Shown here in pieces: positions 31,694 to 41,999 of a DNA stretch of 64,000 bases. The stretch's first letter is position 1. Each line of letters opens with the position of its first letter. Source of the DNA: Merluccius polli (lineage: Eukaryota; Chordata; Actinopteri; Gadiformes; Merlucciidae); NCBI GenBank assembly GCA_030340625.1, contig JAOPHQ010002849.1, forward strand, positions 101,001 to 165,000, in the 5' to 3' direction. The notes under the pieces are model-generated. The model had not been told where the DNA came from. It did not search any database and was given only the letters and a program-made list of their open reading frames with translations. The position numbers and the translations under genes are program-made.

Positions 31694-31832
31694 TAGTCCT
31701 TGGGCGAGTCCAGATATCGGTATCACTTGAGTGGGCAAAACCTTACCTGTACTAAATTGTTTTTAGGGTCAATATAAGTAAATTAAAATATGATAGACTT
31801 TTCACAGGAGCAGCTTTTTATATTTTTTTGAC
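31694..31832 (+). repeat. Left terminal inverted repeat of the Academ-like element
   Basis: It begins tagtccttgggcgagtcc and includes atatcggtatcacttgag and gtgggcaaaacc. It pairs with 37800-37933 in inverted orientation with several small gaps. Confidence 0.75.
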
Positions 31833-32002
31833 ATTTTGTCATTTTCCTCTATAGGCGGATTTTCATTAATTCCAAAAAGAACATAGACAGCTAATAGCAC
31901 ATTAAAAGTCATATAACACTCTTTTTGGACATCACACTGCTCCTTTTTTATAAATAAAACAAAATTGTGTCTAATTAAATGAGTTGATCATTTCATTTTT
32001 AC

Positions 32003-32240
32003 ACTATTACATGTAAAAACACAATATTCATTCGTCTATTTAAGAGACTTACGTCGTTGCGTAATAATGAATCCAACTTAAGTTGAAGGCAGCAGCAACC
32101 TGTTGCGGAAACAGGTATCATCCACTGTTCTTGCTGAGGGCAGCAGAAAGCAGACAACATCTCCCAAATCTAGACTTAGCAACAGACTTGTATGAGGGAG
32201 AAATTCCACCAGTGCAGTATCATCGCTGTTGATGAAGTGA
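32003..32240 (+). pseudogene. Degenerate duplicate of the 5' end of the Academ-like gene
   Basis: About 240 bp repeat the sequence at 32540-32830, covering the leader and the first 75 or so codons (atgaatccaac at 32071, then gaaggcagcagcaacctg). The copy has a deletion of roughly 60 bp (codons around 24-43), small changes, and a stop shortly after the ggagaaattccaccag block. A donor-like site (ctgactg|gtaagaa) follows at about 32316, and an acceptor-like ttgtctatttcag precedes the intact copy at 32582. The duplicate may therefore serve as a non-coding first exon. Confidence 0.7.
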
Positions 32241-32605
32241 GTGTGGCCTATTACTTGGTGATGGAGCAGTTCTTTCAGGAATCAAAGCTGAATGGGACAC
32301 AGCTGTCACAGCTGACTGGTAAGAACTAACTTTTTATTGCATGTTAAGGGTTATGAAAATGCATACAATATATATATGCATGTGCATGAGTATTTAAAGA
32401 AGCATTTTACATTGTTTAGTGACTTCTTTCGAGACAACTATATTTTTTTCATTGCATGAAGGCAGTGACTTAAGGTATTATGCAGGGGTGTAGCGCTACT
32501 ATTAGAAGTGGGGGGAGCACATCTATACAATTTTTACACTTTTAATTACATGTAAAAATAAAATATTCATTTGTCTATTTCAGAGACTCACGTCATTGCG
32601 TAAAA

Positions 32606-35600
32606 ATGAATCCAACTTCAGTTGAAGGCAGCAGCAACCTGTTGCGGAAACAGGCATGTATCATCCACTGCTCTGATGGGGATTCCGACTCGAACCTGGT
32701 GTCACCCCAACATCTGGACTCATGGAAAACCTTGCTGAGGGCAGCAGAAATCAGACAACATCTCCCAATTTTGGACTTAGCCAAAGATTTGTGTGAGGGA
32801 GAAATTCCACCAGTGCAGTATCATCGCCGATGCCGTAGTATTTTCACATTGAAGAAATCCCTGGACTCTATCACTCAAAAAAATGCATCTGCATCTGAAG
32901 CAGCAGAAGAAAGTTCAAGAAGACCTTCTAGAGATGCACCAAGCAAATCAGTAGTGTATGATGAGAAGTGTATCTTCTGTGAAAAATCAAGCAAGTATAT
33001 GAAGGGCCAAAATTCGAGGGAACCTCTTATACAATGTTCAGAGTTGCGCGCAGATGACAGGATCAGAAAAGCAGCAGCCACCAAACTGGACCAGAGGATG
33101 CTTGCTATCACTAGTAGAGAGCTTGTTGCTGCTGAGGGCCATTATCATAGGTCCTGCTACCGTGCGTACACACGTGGGCAACCTGCTGCCTGCTCTAAGT
33201 CAAGGGAAGAAAGTGAAGATGCAGAAAACCAGTATGAGGTAGCAGGAAAAAAAGCATATGAGGAACTGTTTTCATACATTAGGAATGAACTTTTTCCCAA
33301 TCCAGAAGTACTACGCATGACAAACCTCTCATCAAGACTACAATCATCCATGAAGTCTCTTGGTGTCAGCCAGATCAAGGACTCAACCAAGAAAAATATA
33401 CGACGTAGGATGGAAACTGAGCTTGGTGGATCCATCCATATATTTCCTGATGAAAATGGAAAGCTTCTTCTATACCCAGACAGCCTATCAATGACTGAGC
33501 TTGCCAAAACAGTATTCTCACTGAAAAACGAACTACAACAAACCAGATCTGTGAACTCTGATGATGCTGTAACAAAGGCAGCTTTGTGGATGAGAAATGA
33601 TATAATAAAACAAGACACCAAACAAGTGTGGCCACCTGATGTAGAACAAGATGGATTCTTAATTCCTGAATCAATCACTCAGTTCTTGCAAACACTACTG
33701 AGTGGAAACTGCAACAGCCCATCTGAAAGAGTAAAACGACTTGTCACCTCCTTTGGCAGTGACTTGGTCTTTGCAGTCACCCATGGCAGAATCAAACCAC
33801 CAAAACATGTACTTCTACCCTTTGCTGTAAAGTCCTTAACAGGAAACACAGAATTGGTGCAAACTCTGAACCGGCTTGGACATAGTGTGTCCTATTCCCA
33901 GTTTGAAGAGATTGACACAGCGCTGTGTCTGCAGAAGTTGGAACTGTCAAGAGATGATCTACCACTGCCAGCAAACATTTACCAAAATGTTTTTACCACC
34001 CTGGCTTATGACAACATAGACCGGCTAGAGGAAACATGTAGTGGAGCAGGAACCTCTCACCGAGTCAACGGCATAGCTGTCCAGGCAAAAATCATTGGAC
34101 CTGCACCTCAAAGGATCATGCCTACAGTCACCAAGTCAAAGAAGAGGAGTGTCAGCCCCAAAACATTGCTACTACCTACCTACAATTCTGGACAGAGAGT
34201 GGGGCCACCAAACACCGCAAGTGTAGATGCTGACACTACCGCACAAGTCCAGGATGCAAAGGCAAAGAACCTTGTCTGGCTGCTTGCTCGAATGTCTTCC
34301 CCAGAAGCTCAGTCCGTGAGCAGCTGGACTGGCTTCAACATTCAGGTCCGCAACAATGTCACAGTGGTCCAGGACACGGTAGGCTACCTGCCAACAATCA
34401 ATGCTCCTGCTACAGAACTGTCTACTGTGTATGAGATGCTAAACCAAGCAATAGGCATCATGGAGTCCCTGCAGTTAAAGACAATCGTCTGTGTGTTTGA
34501 CCAAGCACTGTATGCTAAGGCAGCAGAAATCATGTGGAAGCATGAGAAGTTCAAAAATATTATCATCAGGATGGGGGTCTTCCACACCATTTGTATTCTG
34601 CTTTCCATTCTGGGAAAACGATTCCAAGATGGAGGGTTAAGGGACCTCTGTGTGGAGTCTGGTGTTATTGCGGAAGGGTCAATAGCTGGAGTGATGGAAG
34701 GCAGAAAATACAATCGAGCTGTCAGGTTGCATAAGCTTGTCTATGAAGCATTGATGAGGCTCGCCTGGAAAAGCTTCCTTCTGTGGCTAAAGGAGAAACA
34801 TCCAACAGAGATGTCCCACATGGAAGAAGCCCTGAGGAGAATTGATAGCTTCCAAGGTGATATCTGTCAGGCATCACTCACAGAGCTTCTTGAAAATGAT
34901 TCATTCACCCTCACCCAACAGCTATTCCAGGTCTACCTGGACTCGCTCCGAAACCAACAAGGTCTTTCAGCTTTCTGGATGTCCTACCTGGATATGACAG
35001 ATATCATGTTGGGCTTAATTCGTGCTTCTAGAGAAGGGAACTGGATGTTGCACCTTGCATGCATCCGAGAGATGATCCCTTGGTGTTTTGCGTATGACAA
35101 GCTTAACTACGCCCGCTACCTGTCATACTATTATGCCACAATGACACAGCTGCCAGCAAATCACCCGGAAGTGCATGCCCACTTCCTGCAAGGAGGCTTC
35201 TCCGTCCAACTTGGCAGCAGAAATCCTTTTGGACGAATTCCTGTTGACCAGACCATTGAGGAGACTGTCAACAAGGACACACAAACATCTGGCGGAACAA
35301 AAGGCTTCAGCCTCAAGACCGCGGCTGTCTACAAGTACTACTTAACCTCAGAGTACCGCAGTGCCTACCTGAGGCAGCTGAGGGAGATGGTAGGTCAAGG
35401 AGATTCTCAATTTAATCACCCAGACTTACAGCTGCCCAGGATCAGAAGAGATGAGGCTGGTGTTCAGTCCATTGTTGATATCCTGGACAACTGCTGGCTG
35501 AATCCATTTAGTCCAGACCAATGTGAGTTTGTCAGCTTGTCAACAGCAACTGTTGCCCCACCACATGTGGTCAATGACCTACTTGATGCTCATAAGATAG

Positions 35601-37255
35601 GAGAGCAAGCCTATCAAGCTTTCAAACATGAACGTCTTGAGACAACTCCACCAATTAAAACGTTTTATGACACAATCACAAAGAAGAAGCTGAAAACATT
35701 CTCAGATATTGGGAAAAAAACACGCAACAAAGGGCAAGCCAAGGATGTAGTTCTGAAGGCTGATAGGAATCTGTTTGGCCACATGATTTTGGTGGCCCAG
35801 AGCCGGGAACTACACATGAGAGATGTGTTAGCACATCCCCTGGGACCAGTGCCATGGACCCTAGCTAATGCGGATGGATCTCTTCGTAAAACGAACAAAG
35901 CAGCTCTTGCCAGAGAGTTGGAGAAGAGTGTTGCCCCAGCAGAAGTAATCCCCAAACCATCAACAACCATCATCGATGGAATGAGCCTGGTGCAAAAAAT
36001 GAAAGGGAACGACAAGACATTTGCACAGCTGGCAGAATCAACCTTAGCCAAGGTCTTGCATGAAGGTGGCGATAGTGAACGGATTGATGTTGTCTTTGAT
36101 GTTTACAAGGACATGTCAATCAAACATTCAGAAAGGGCAAACAGAGGTGCAGACATTGGGATCCAGTTTAAAAACATAGTTTCTGGCCACAATATCCAGC
36201 AGTGGAGGAAACTTCTCTGCAGCGCTGCCAACAAAACCAGTCTCATCAAGTTCTTGGTGGAGGAATGGAAACGGCCTGAGCACAGAGATAAACTACAGGT
36301 CAAGACACTGTATGTTACTTGTGAAGAAGTCTGCTTCAAAATCACTAAGGACCAGTGGGAGGAGGTAACACAATTGAGATCTTCTCAGGAGGAAGCTGAC
36401 ACCCGCATGCTATTGCATGCTCTCCATGCAGCAGAGTCTGGCTACAAGGCAGCGATCATCATAGCTGATGACACAGATGTTCTGGTGCTGTCTCTTGGTT
36501 TCAGCAAGGACATCCCATGCCCTGTGTACCAAAAATGTGGCACACAGAACAGGACAAGATTTCTGGACATCACTAAACTTTGTCAATCACTCGGTGAAAG
36601 TGTGGCTGGTGCCTTGATTGGCATGCATGCATTCACCGGTTGTGACACGGTAAGTGCATTTGCAGGACGTGGGAAAATGGGCACCTTCAAACGATTGAAA
36701 TCAGACAGGACATACCAGGAAGCCTTCCTTGAGCTGGGCCGTGCTTGGACTGTCTCCGATGAGCTCTTCAAGAAGCTGGAGGAAATCACTTGCCACATGT
36801 ATGTACGCTCTACGCAGACTACAGATGTCAATCTTCTTCGCTACCAACTTTTCTGCACCAGACGCGGGGAGGTAGAGTCCAGCCAGCTTCCACCATGTCA
36901 GGATTGCTTATTTATGCATTCAGTTCGTGCCAACTATCAGGCTGCTATCTGGAGACGGTCTCTTCAAACCCAGCCATCTGTACCAAGCCCCAAGCACCAT
37001 GGATGGACCACAAATGATGAAGGGCAGCTGGATATACAGTGGATGCGTGGTTCCCCAGCACCAGATGCTGTCTTGCAGTTGCTATCTTGCAAGTGTGTGA
37101 GGTCATGCAAACTACCTGAGTGCACATGTCTCAACAATGGGCTGAAGTGCACAAACCTGTGCAAATTACAAACCTGTGCCAACCAATGCAGTGAGGAAGA
37201 GCCCCCTGCACACCTGACAGACTCAGATGTAGATGAAGATACTGATGTTGATTAA
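32606..37255 (+). CDS. Academ-like transposase/nuclease, 1549 aa, intact
   Basis: A single uninterrupted frame. The N-terminus holds two similar Cys/His modules: CIIHC (C18, C22) with YHRRC (H73, C76), and CIFC (C122, C125) with HYHRSCY (H181, C184). These are probable zinc-binding treble-clef-like units. A long middle region has no motif I can name. Residues 1260-1350 resemble the FEN/XPG nuclease acidic core: SQEEADTRML (E1262, E1263, D1265), IADDTDVLVLSLGF (D1288, D1289, D1291) and GMHAFTGCDTVSAF (D1347). The tail (about 1500-1535) is a CXC-like Cys cluster, CKCVRSCKLPECTC. Relatives occur as multi-copy genes in fish and invertebrates. The start at 32606 is supported because the duplicated upstream copy has the same MNPT start. 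Likely role: strand cleavage in transposition; a domesticated nuclease is the alternative. Confidence 0.8.
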   Translation: MNPTSVEGSSNLLRKQACIIHCSDGDSDSNLVSPQHLDSWKTLLRAAEIRQHLPILDLAKDLCEGEIPPVQYHRRCRSIFTLKKSLDSITQKNASASEAAEESSRRPSRDAPSKSVVYDEKCIFCEKSSKYMKGQNSREPLIQCSELRADDRIRKAAATKLDQRMLAITSRELVAAEGHYHRSCYRAYTRGQPAACSKSREESEDAENQYEVAGKKAYEELFSYIRNELFPNPEVLRMTNLSSRLQSSMKSLGVSQIKDSTKKNIRRRMETELGGSIHIFPDENGKLLLYPDSLSMTELAKTVFSLKNELQQTRSVNSDDAVTKAALWMRNDIIKQDTKQVWPPDVEQDGFLIPESITQFLQTLLSGNCNSPSERVKRLVTSFGSDLVFAVTHGRIKPPKHVLLPFAVKSLTGNTELVQTLNRLGHSVSYSQFEEIDTALCLQKLELSRDDLPLPANIYQNVFTTLAYDNIDRLEETCSGAGTSHRVNGIAVQAKIIGPAPQRIMPTVTKSKKRSVSPKTLLLPTYNSGQRVGPPNTASVDADTTAQVQDAKAKNLVWLLARMSSPEAQSVSSWTGFNIQVRNNVTVVQDTVGYLPTINAPATELSTVYEMLNQAIGIMESLQLKTIVCVFDQALYAKAAEIMWKHEKFKNIIIRMGVFHTICILLSILGKRFQDGGLRDLCVESGVIAEGSIAGVMEGRKYNRAVRLHKLVYEALMRLAWKSFLLWLKEKHPTEMSHMEEALRRIDSFQGDICQASLTELLENDSFTLTQQLFQVYLDSLRNQQGLSAFWMSYLDMTDIMLGLIRASREGNWMLHLACIREMIPWCFAYDKLNYARYLSYYYATMTQLPANHPEVHAHFLQGGFSVQLGSRNPFGRIPVDQTIEETVNKDTQTSGGTKGFSLKTAAVYKYYLTSEYRSAYLRQLREMVGQGDSQFNHPDLQLPRIRRDEAGVQSIVDILDNCWLNPFSPDQCEFVSLSTATVAPPHVVNDLLDAHKIGEQAYQAFKHERLETTPPIKTFYDTITKKKLKTFSDIGKKTRNKGQAKDVVLKADRNLFGHMILVAQSRELHMRDVLAHPLGPVPWTLANADGSLRKTNKAALARELEKSVAPAEVIPKPSTTIIDGMSLVQKMKGNDKTFAQLAESTLAKVLHEGGDSERIDVVFDVYKDMSIKHSERANRGADIGIQFKNIVSGHNIQQWRKLLCSAANKTSLIKFLVEEWKRPEHRDKLQVKTLYVTCEEVCFKITKDQWEEVTQLRSSQEEADTRMLLHALHAAESGYKAAIIIADDTDVLVLSLGFSKDIPCPVYQKCGTQNRTRFLDITKLCQSLGESVAGALIGMHAFTGCDTVSAFAGRGKMGTFKRLKSDRTYQEAFLELGRAWTVSDELFKKLEEITCHMYVRSTQTTDVNLLRYQLFCTRRGEVESSQLPPCQDCLFMHSVRANYQAAIWRRSLQTQPSVPSPKHHGWTTNDEGQLDIQWMRGSPAPDAVLQLLSCKCVRSCKLPECTCLNNGLKCTNLCKLQTCANQCSEEEPPAHLTDSDVDEDTDVD

Positions 37256-37389
37256 AAAATGATGATCTTAAGGGGCCAATCATAATTGACCCTCTGTGAC
37301 TCAGTGGCACTATGATGTTAACTGACATTGTAACATTTTTTCTGTTCTCATCTGTTATGTTGTTATACTTTGTTTTCATCTGATCTCAT

Positions 37390-37395
37390 AATAAA
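37390..37395 (+). promoter_or_regulatory. Polyadenylation signal of the Academ-like gene
   Basis: aataaa 135 bp after the stop, followed by gt-rich sequence. Confidence 0.55.
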
Positions 37396-37464
37396 GTAGT
37401 CTTGTTATGCTGCTTTTATGTCCTGTGTCTGTATGCTGTGCCGTCAATGCTGAATTTCCCCCGA

Positions 37465-37494
37465 TCTGTCTGTCTGTCTGTCTGTCTGTCTGTC
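37465..37494. repeat. (TCTG)n microsatellite
   Basis: Seven tandem copies of tctg inside the 3' non-coding part of the Academ-like element. Confidence 0.9.
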
Positions 37495-37799
37495 CTCTGC
37501 ACTTATTGAATAAGGTATTGGGAAGAAATATAATTTGTCAAAAAGTATCCTTAATTAGCAACTACATTGCAATGATTTAGAACCTAAAATCGGCTAATTT
37601 AAGCTTATATATTTACACCTGTATTAGATAAATTACTTGAAAGACTACTTAAGGGTTTATTACAAGTCTCTATGGCTGGCCAATAGTTCAAACACACCCA
37701 AAGAAGAGGATATAATGAAAGAAAGATGATTTCCAGGGAATGCAATTTTTCGTTTTTGAACAGCAGCAGTCTATTACTTTAAGAGGTGATAAATACTAT

Positions 37800-37933
37800 A
37801 AAGCTGCCAGTCAGCAAGGTCTATCATATCAAAACTTAATCTAGGGATGTATAGGAATAAAAAAATCACAACTAGAATTTGCCCACCCAGGTGATACCGA
37901 TATGTGAAATTTTGGGTCTTGGCCCAAGGACTA
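37800..37933 (-). repeat. Right terminal inverted repeat of the Academ-like element
   Basis: The inverted partner of 31694-31832. It contains gcccacccaggtgataccga and ends ggcccaaggacta. Confidence 0.75.
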
Positions 37934-38094
37934 ATAGTAATACCATAGTTTGAGTATTGCTTTGCACAAACAAATATCGGCAGCAGGGGTTGGCGTCGGG
38001 TGGAGTAGAAGAAAACATTAGGACTACATGTTCGATGAACTGAGTTTATTCATTCATTTAGCCTATAATGGAGACATGAAAACAGATACAAATT

Positions 38095-38175
38095 CTTTAT
38101 GTGTTGAGAAAAGCGAACTGGGTTGGTAGCCTGACTGGATCGCCTGGCGACATGGTTTATTCAGGTAGTATCTGC
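38095..38175. repeat. Dispersed repeat also present at 60350-60430
   Basis: tgttgagaaaagcgaactggg through tttattcaggtagtat matches 60353-60430 with a few changes and a small indel. No ends defined. Confidence 0.7.
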
Positions 38176-38244
38176 TCCTCCACGACACGCCACTTGTCTC
38201 CCATTGAAAATGAGAGCGCACATCGCGCCTGAGTAAGAAAGTAT

Positions 38245-39018
38245 AGAGTCCCCCTGAGGTCATATGGTAAAAAAACAATGTGTTAATCCGCGCACATGGT
38301 TTTGTAAACCGTGCCCTCGGATTCTTTAACCGTGCCCTCTGATTCATAATGTGTGCAGTCGGATTCACGCACGGTTTTGTAAACCGTGGCCTCGGTTTCA
38401 TAATCCGTGCACACTGTTTTACAAAACGTGCTCTCAGATTTGCAATCCGCATTTTGTCTTCTGTTATTCAGCGAATGGACCTGCCTTGCATGGACCACGC
38501 TGACCACTTCAAACAATCAAAGAAATAGCAAAACAAATGCTATATGAACGTTTTGTATTTAATAATAGAGTTGCAGCATGACATAAAACAACTTCATCAA
38601 CAGCTGTTTTCCAATGGTGGCAGTAAAATTGACCAAAAACACAATCAACCATAATATGCACTCTGTCACACACATACAATGACCTCAATTCACCCACTTC
38701 CTTCCAGTTTCAAATCTTTTTTTTGCACGGATAAACCCTTTACAGAGCAGAAGAGTCTGTAATTGTAATAATTTCATCTGTGCTAAAGAACAATAAAGCA
38801 AGCAAGCAAACCCTGACGAAATGTGGATTGCAAATTCGAGAGCAGTTTACCAATCCAAGAGCACGGTTTGCAAAACAGTGCGTACAGATTATGAATCCGA
38901 GGCCACGGTTTACAAAACCGTTCCCAAATCCGATGGCACAGTTTACAAAACCGTGCGCGCGGATTAACACATTGTTTTGTTTTTACCATGTGACCCCAGG
39001 GGCGCTCTGTAGGAAAAA
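38245..39018. mobile_element. Foldback element with roughly 200-bp inverted arms
   Basis: The left arm (38245-38465) and right arm (38812-39018) are reverse complements at most positions, including caatgtgttaatccgcgc on the left. Each arm contains several copies of a cggttttgtaaaccgtg unit that is itself nearly palindromic. The loop (38470-38810) is AT-rich and non-coding. Confidence 0.75.
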
Positions 39019-39036
39019 GAGTATAAGAAAGAAAAC

Positions 39037-39267
39037 TAGAAAATTCCCTCGGGGGAAATTTTGCCATGGGGGCTACTGCCCGAGTGTGTACATTATGTAA
39101 TATGTAGTAACATTATGATATTATATACAAGGAGCACACCTACAACAAACGTTCCTTTTTGAGGTACTTATTTATACAGCAACCTATGCCCTTTCAACCT
39201 CATTATGTGGGAAACAAAGTTACAAAAAAATGATGAAAAGGGTTGCAGGCAGAGTAGAGTTAAGCGT
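39037..39267 (-). mobile_element. 3' fragment of the non-autonomous Helitron, copy 3
   Basis: On the minus strand it ends with hairpin plus CTAG at 39037, then a host T. It matches 16055-16288. It is cut off at ttaagcg (39266), exactly where the ERV-B LTR sequence begins. Confidence 0.8.
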
Positions 39268-39271
39268 TGTC

Positions 39272-39980
39272 TGTTGTTGAAAAATTGATCCCCTGACAGG
39301 TTGTGCTGATGACCCTGACTGTACTCTGCTGTTTTGATAACCCAGACTGTACTCCCAAAGTAAACAGATGTTTATTGCTGATTGACCCCTGACCCCTGAA
39401 CGGCTGTTGGTTGCCAACCTAAACTGTGCACACAATGTGTACAAACTAACTGTCAGACTATGGATCCGAAAGCTAAACAATGAACTGAGAACTGTCGCTG
39501 ACCTATACCTCACCCTGGATAACCCAGGACCGAGGCCAGACTGGCACTGAACTCTATCACCCCGAAAAACCCAGAACTGAGATATGACGGCGCTTGAGAT
39601 AACGGCACCCTCGCCATAAGGAACTGCTCCCACGGCCACTCTCTGGACGGCCAATGGGGAACATACATCTCGTGACAGAAACCAGCCGGGGGAGGGGGGG
39701 TTGAATCTGGCTGGGTGGATCCCTGTCTATAAGAAGAAGGCCCTGTCCCCCCCCCACGCGCTTTCCCGGAGACAGGCTCTGTGCAGAGGTGTCTCAGTTC
39801 TCTTTTGAACTTTTGGTACCAAACGGCTAAGTGCCACTCACACTCTGTGCTCATTTTGATCAGATGGTGTACGTTGTAATCCTACTAAATTGTTAAATAA
39901 ATCCAGACACATAGGTGAAACCTCCTTCGTTGTACCGGCCTTTTCTCTCTTTACCATTGTCCGTCTTTTTGTTTTTAACA
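39272..39980 (+). repeat. 5' LTR of ERV-B
   Basis: A unit of about 709 bp starts tgttgttg and ends aaca. It contains a TATA-like tataagaag (39728) and aataaa (39897), in the right order for U3-R-U5, and is followed by the primer site. The left boundary is estimated from the break in the Helitron fragment. No second copy is in the window. Confidence 0.65.
39728..39734 (+). promoter_or_regulatory. TATA-like box in the ERV-B LTR
   Basis: tataaga, 163 bp upstream of the LTR polyadenylation signal. Confidence 0.45.
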
Positions 39981-39985
39981 ACAAA

Positions 39986-40005
39986 TGGTGACCCCCGACG
40001 TGATT
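39986..40005 (+). other. ERV-B primer-binding site, tRNA-Trp type
   Basis: tggtgacccccgacgtgat fits the complement of the tRNA-Trp 3' end (as used by avian sarcoma/leukosis viruses) except for one extra C in the C-run. It lies 5 bp after the LTR end. Confidence 0.7.
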
Positions 40006-40294
40006 CTTTGATAGACGGACAGAAAAAAAGGCCAAATCGACCGACCAGGCGGGAGGCCGCCCGACCCCGAGTTGCACCGCCCCAGGCGCCACCTAAGGGT
40101 AAGCAGAACCTGACACTTAGAAAAAGTCAAATCTGTCCAGGACAATCCCCGGTAGCTCAGGGATTTATTTTAATCATAGGCCTAGTCCAATTAGGGGGCG
40201 GTGTGACAAAGGGTAAGGCCATCCCCGTTCTAAGTGAGTTGAATTCAAAGCATAGAACCTAAGCTATAGGGCACGAGTGGTGAGGCTTAGGACG

Positions 40295-40790
40295 CGTCAT
40301 CGTAGGTTCATAGAGCTAGGCGTCCAAGACGGGGCATATGTAAGGTGTGGGAATCCACACCTGAGGCGTGACATTGTCTAAATATAGTGCGGTTTGAAAC
40401 ATCTACGCATAAGGCGTGTCATCGTAGGTTCATAGAGCTAGGCGTCCAAGACGGGGCATATGTAAAGTGTGGGAAAATTCGAGGTATCCACACCTGAGGC
40501 GTGACATTGTCTAAATATAGTGTATAAGGCGTGTCGTCGTAGGTTCATAGGGTTAGGCGTCCAAGACGGGGCATATGTAAGGTGTGGAAAATTCGAGGTA
40601 TCCACACCTGAGGCGTGACATTGTCTAAATATAGTGTGGTTTAAAATATCTACGTATAAGGCGTGTCGTCGTAGGTTCATAGGGTTAGGCGTCCAAGACG
40701 GGGCATATGTAAGGTGTGGGAAAGGTTGAGGTATCCACACCTGAGGCGGGACATTGCCTAAATATAGTGCTGGTCGAGCACCTAAGTATA
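40295..40790 (+). repeat. ERV-B leader tandem repeat (4 units, 116-131 bp)
   Basis: cgtaggttcatag occurs at 40301, 40423, 40539 and 40670. Each unit contains gcgtccaagacggggcatat and a ccacacctgaggcgtgaca segment. Confidence 0.9.
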
Positions 40791-41009
40791 AATTATGAGA
40801 ATTAGAATAATAAGACCGTGGTGACGACCACTGAGTGTTATTAAAGTGGCGAGTGCATGACAGTTGTGTGTGTGGAGGCGCGGAGAAGCCTGGTGCATAA
40901 CAGTTGTGTGGGTGGTACCGAGAAGGCGAGAGTATAATGGCTGTGTGTGTGTGTGTGTGTGTGTGTGACAGTGGTGTGCGTGTGTGTGGCTGCGGAGGAA
41001 GCAGGTGAA

Positions 41010-41275
41010 TTGCAGCCGTGTGTGCGTGTGACGCTGCGGAGAGGGCGGGTCAATACTAGCTGCTACGTGATTACGTGTGTGTGCGTGTGACGCCGCGGAG
41101 AGGGCGGGTCATTACTGGCCACTACGTGATTACGCATGTGTGCGTGTGACGCCGCGGAGAGGGCGGGTCAATCCTAGCTGCTACGTGATTACGTGTGCGT
41201 GAGTGTGACGCCGCGGAGAGGGCGGGTCATTACTGGCCACTACGTGATTACGCATGAGTGAGTGCGACGCGAAGG
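41010..41275 (+). repeat. ERV-B leader 59-bp tandem repeat
   Basis: gagggcgggtca recurs at 41041, 41100, 41159 and 41218, with gctacgtgattacg or ccactacgtgattacg between. Two types of unit alternate, suggesting 118-bp higher-order steps. A further related piece lies at 42695-42810. Confidence 0.9.
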
Positions 41276-41339
41276 GGGCGGGCCGAGTGAAGATAACAGC
41301 TGCTGTGGGTGGCGCCGCATAAACAGAAGCGGGCCCATA

Positions 41340-41900
41340 GCGAGTTGTGTATCTGTGTGCGCATGACTCAAGTGTGTAAGTGCGTGTGCCCGTGCGGCAA
41401 AGCTGTTTGGTGTGAGTGTGTGCGTGCATCAAGGGTATGTGAGTGTGGGTGCGTGCATTCATTATGTCCGTGCGAGTACGTCAAGATTGTTTGCGGTGCA
41501 TGTATGTGTGCGTCCAATTCGGCTGCGTGTGTCTCCATGCATCGAGTTAATCCCTGCAAGAGCGCATGCGTGAAGATTGTTGGCTGTGTGAGCGCGTGTG
41601 CGTCTGATTCGTCTGTGTGTGTGCGCATGCATCAGGTGTGCCCGTGCGTGTGTACGACCGTCAGGGCTATATGCGGTGCGTGTGTGCGTGCCTCCAGATT
41701 GGCTACGGATGTGTGTGCGTGCATTGAGTGTGTTCGTATATGAGCGCGTGCGTCCAGTTAGCCTGGTGTGTGTGCGCGTGCATTGAGAATACCGGTGTGT
41801 GTCAGGGCGGGGGGTGTATCCGCTGTGCGTGTCTACGTGCACCGGTGTGTTTGCTGTGCGTGGGCGCGCGCCGGGTATACCCGCTGCTGTTGTGTAAATA
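41340..41900 (+). repeat. GT/TGCG-rich leader segment
   Basis: A long stretch of tgtgtgcgtgc-like sequence with loose 60-100-bp periodicity (phrases such as gtgcgtgcatc). It is open in more than one frame only because of its composition. No protein motif. Confidence 0.6.
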
Positions 41901-41999
41901 AATAAATACATAAATAAATAAAAAATAAATAAAACATTAATAAAAATAAATAAAAAAATAAAAATAAGGCGAGTTAAACTCAGGTAATAATTTTCCGTC

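Larger units (their letters stand above)
31694..37933 (+). mobile_element. Academ-like DNA transposon with intact 1549-codon ORF
   Basis: The unit is defined by inverted terminal sequences. The left end begins tagtccttgggc at 31694; the complement ends at 37933. Both ends then share atatcggtatcac and gtgggcaaa, and weaker similarity continues for about 130 bp (tatgatagac, cagctttta). ATA at 31691-31693 and 37934-37936 fits a 3-bp target duplication. A single long ORF with an XPG-like nuclease signature and Cys-rich modules fills the interior. The Academ superfamily is known for transposases associated with XPG-type nuclease and Cys-cluster domains and for 3-4-bp duplications. The superfamily name is an inference; the TIR-ORF-TIR structure is seen directly. 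Confidence 0.7.

Noticed and set aside
33157..33678. Minus-strand 173-codon frame opposite the Academ-like gene
   Set aside because: Overlaps the intact 1549-codon frame and has no recognisable domain.
40295..40790. Satellite or rDNA spacer interpretation of the 116-131-bp array
   Set aside because: It lies directly between a primer-binding site and gag, in a proviral context.
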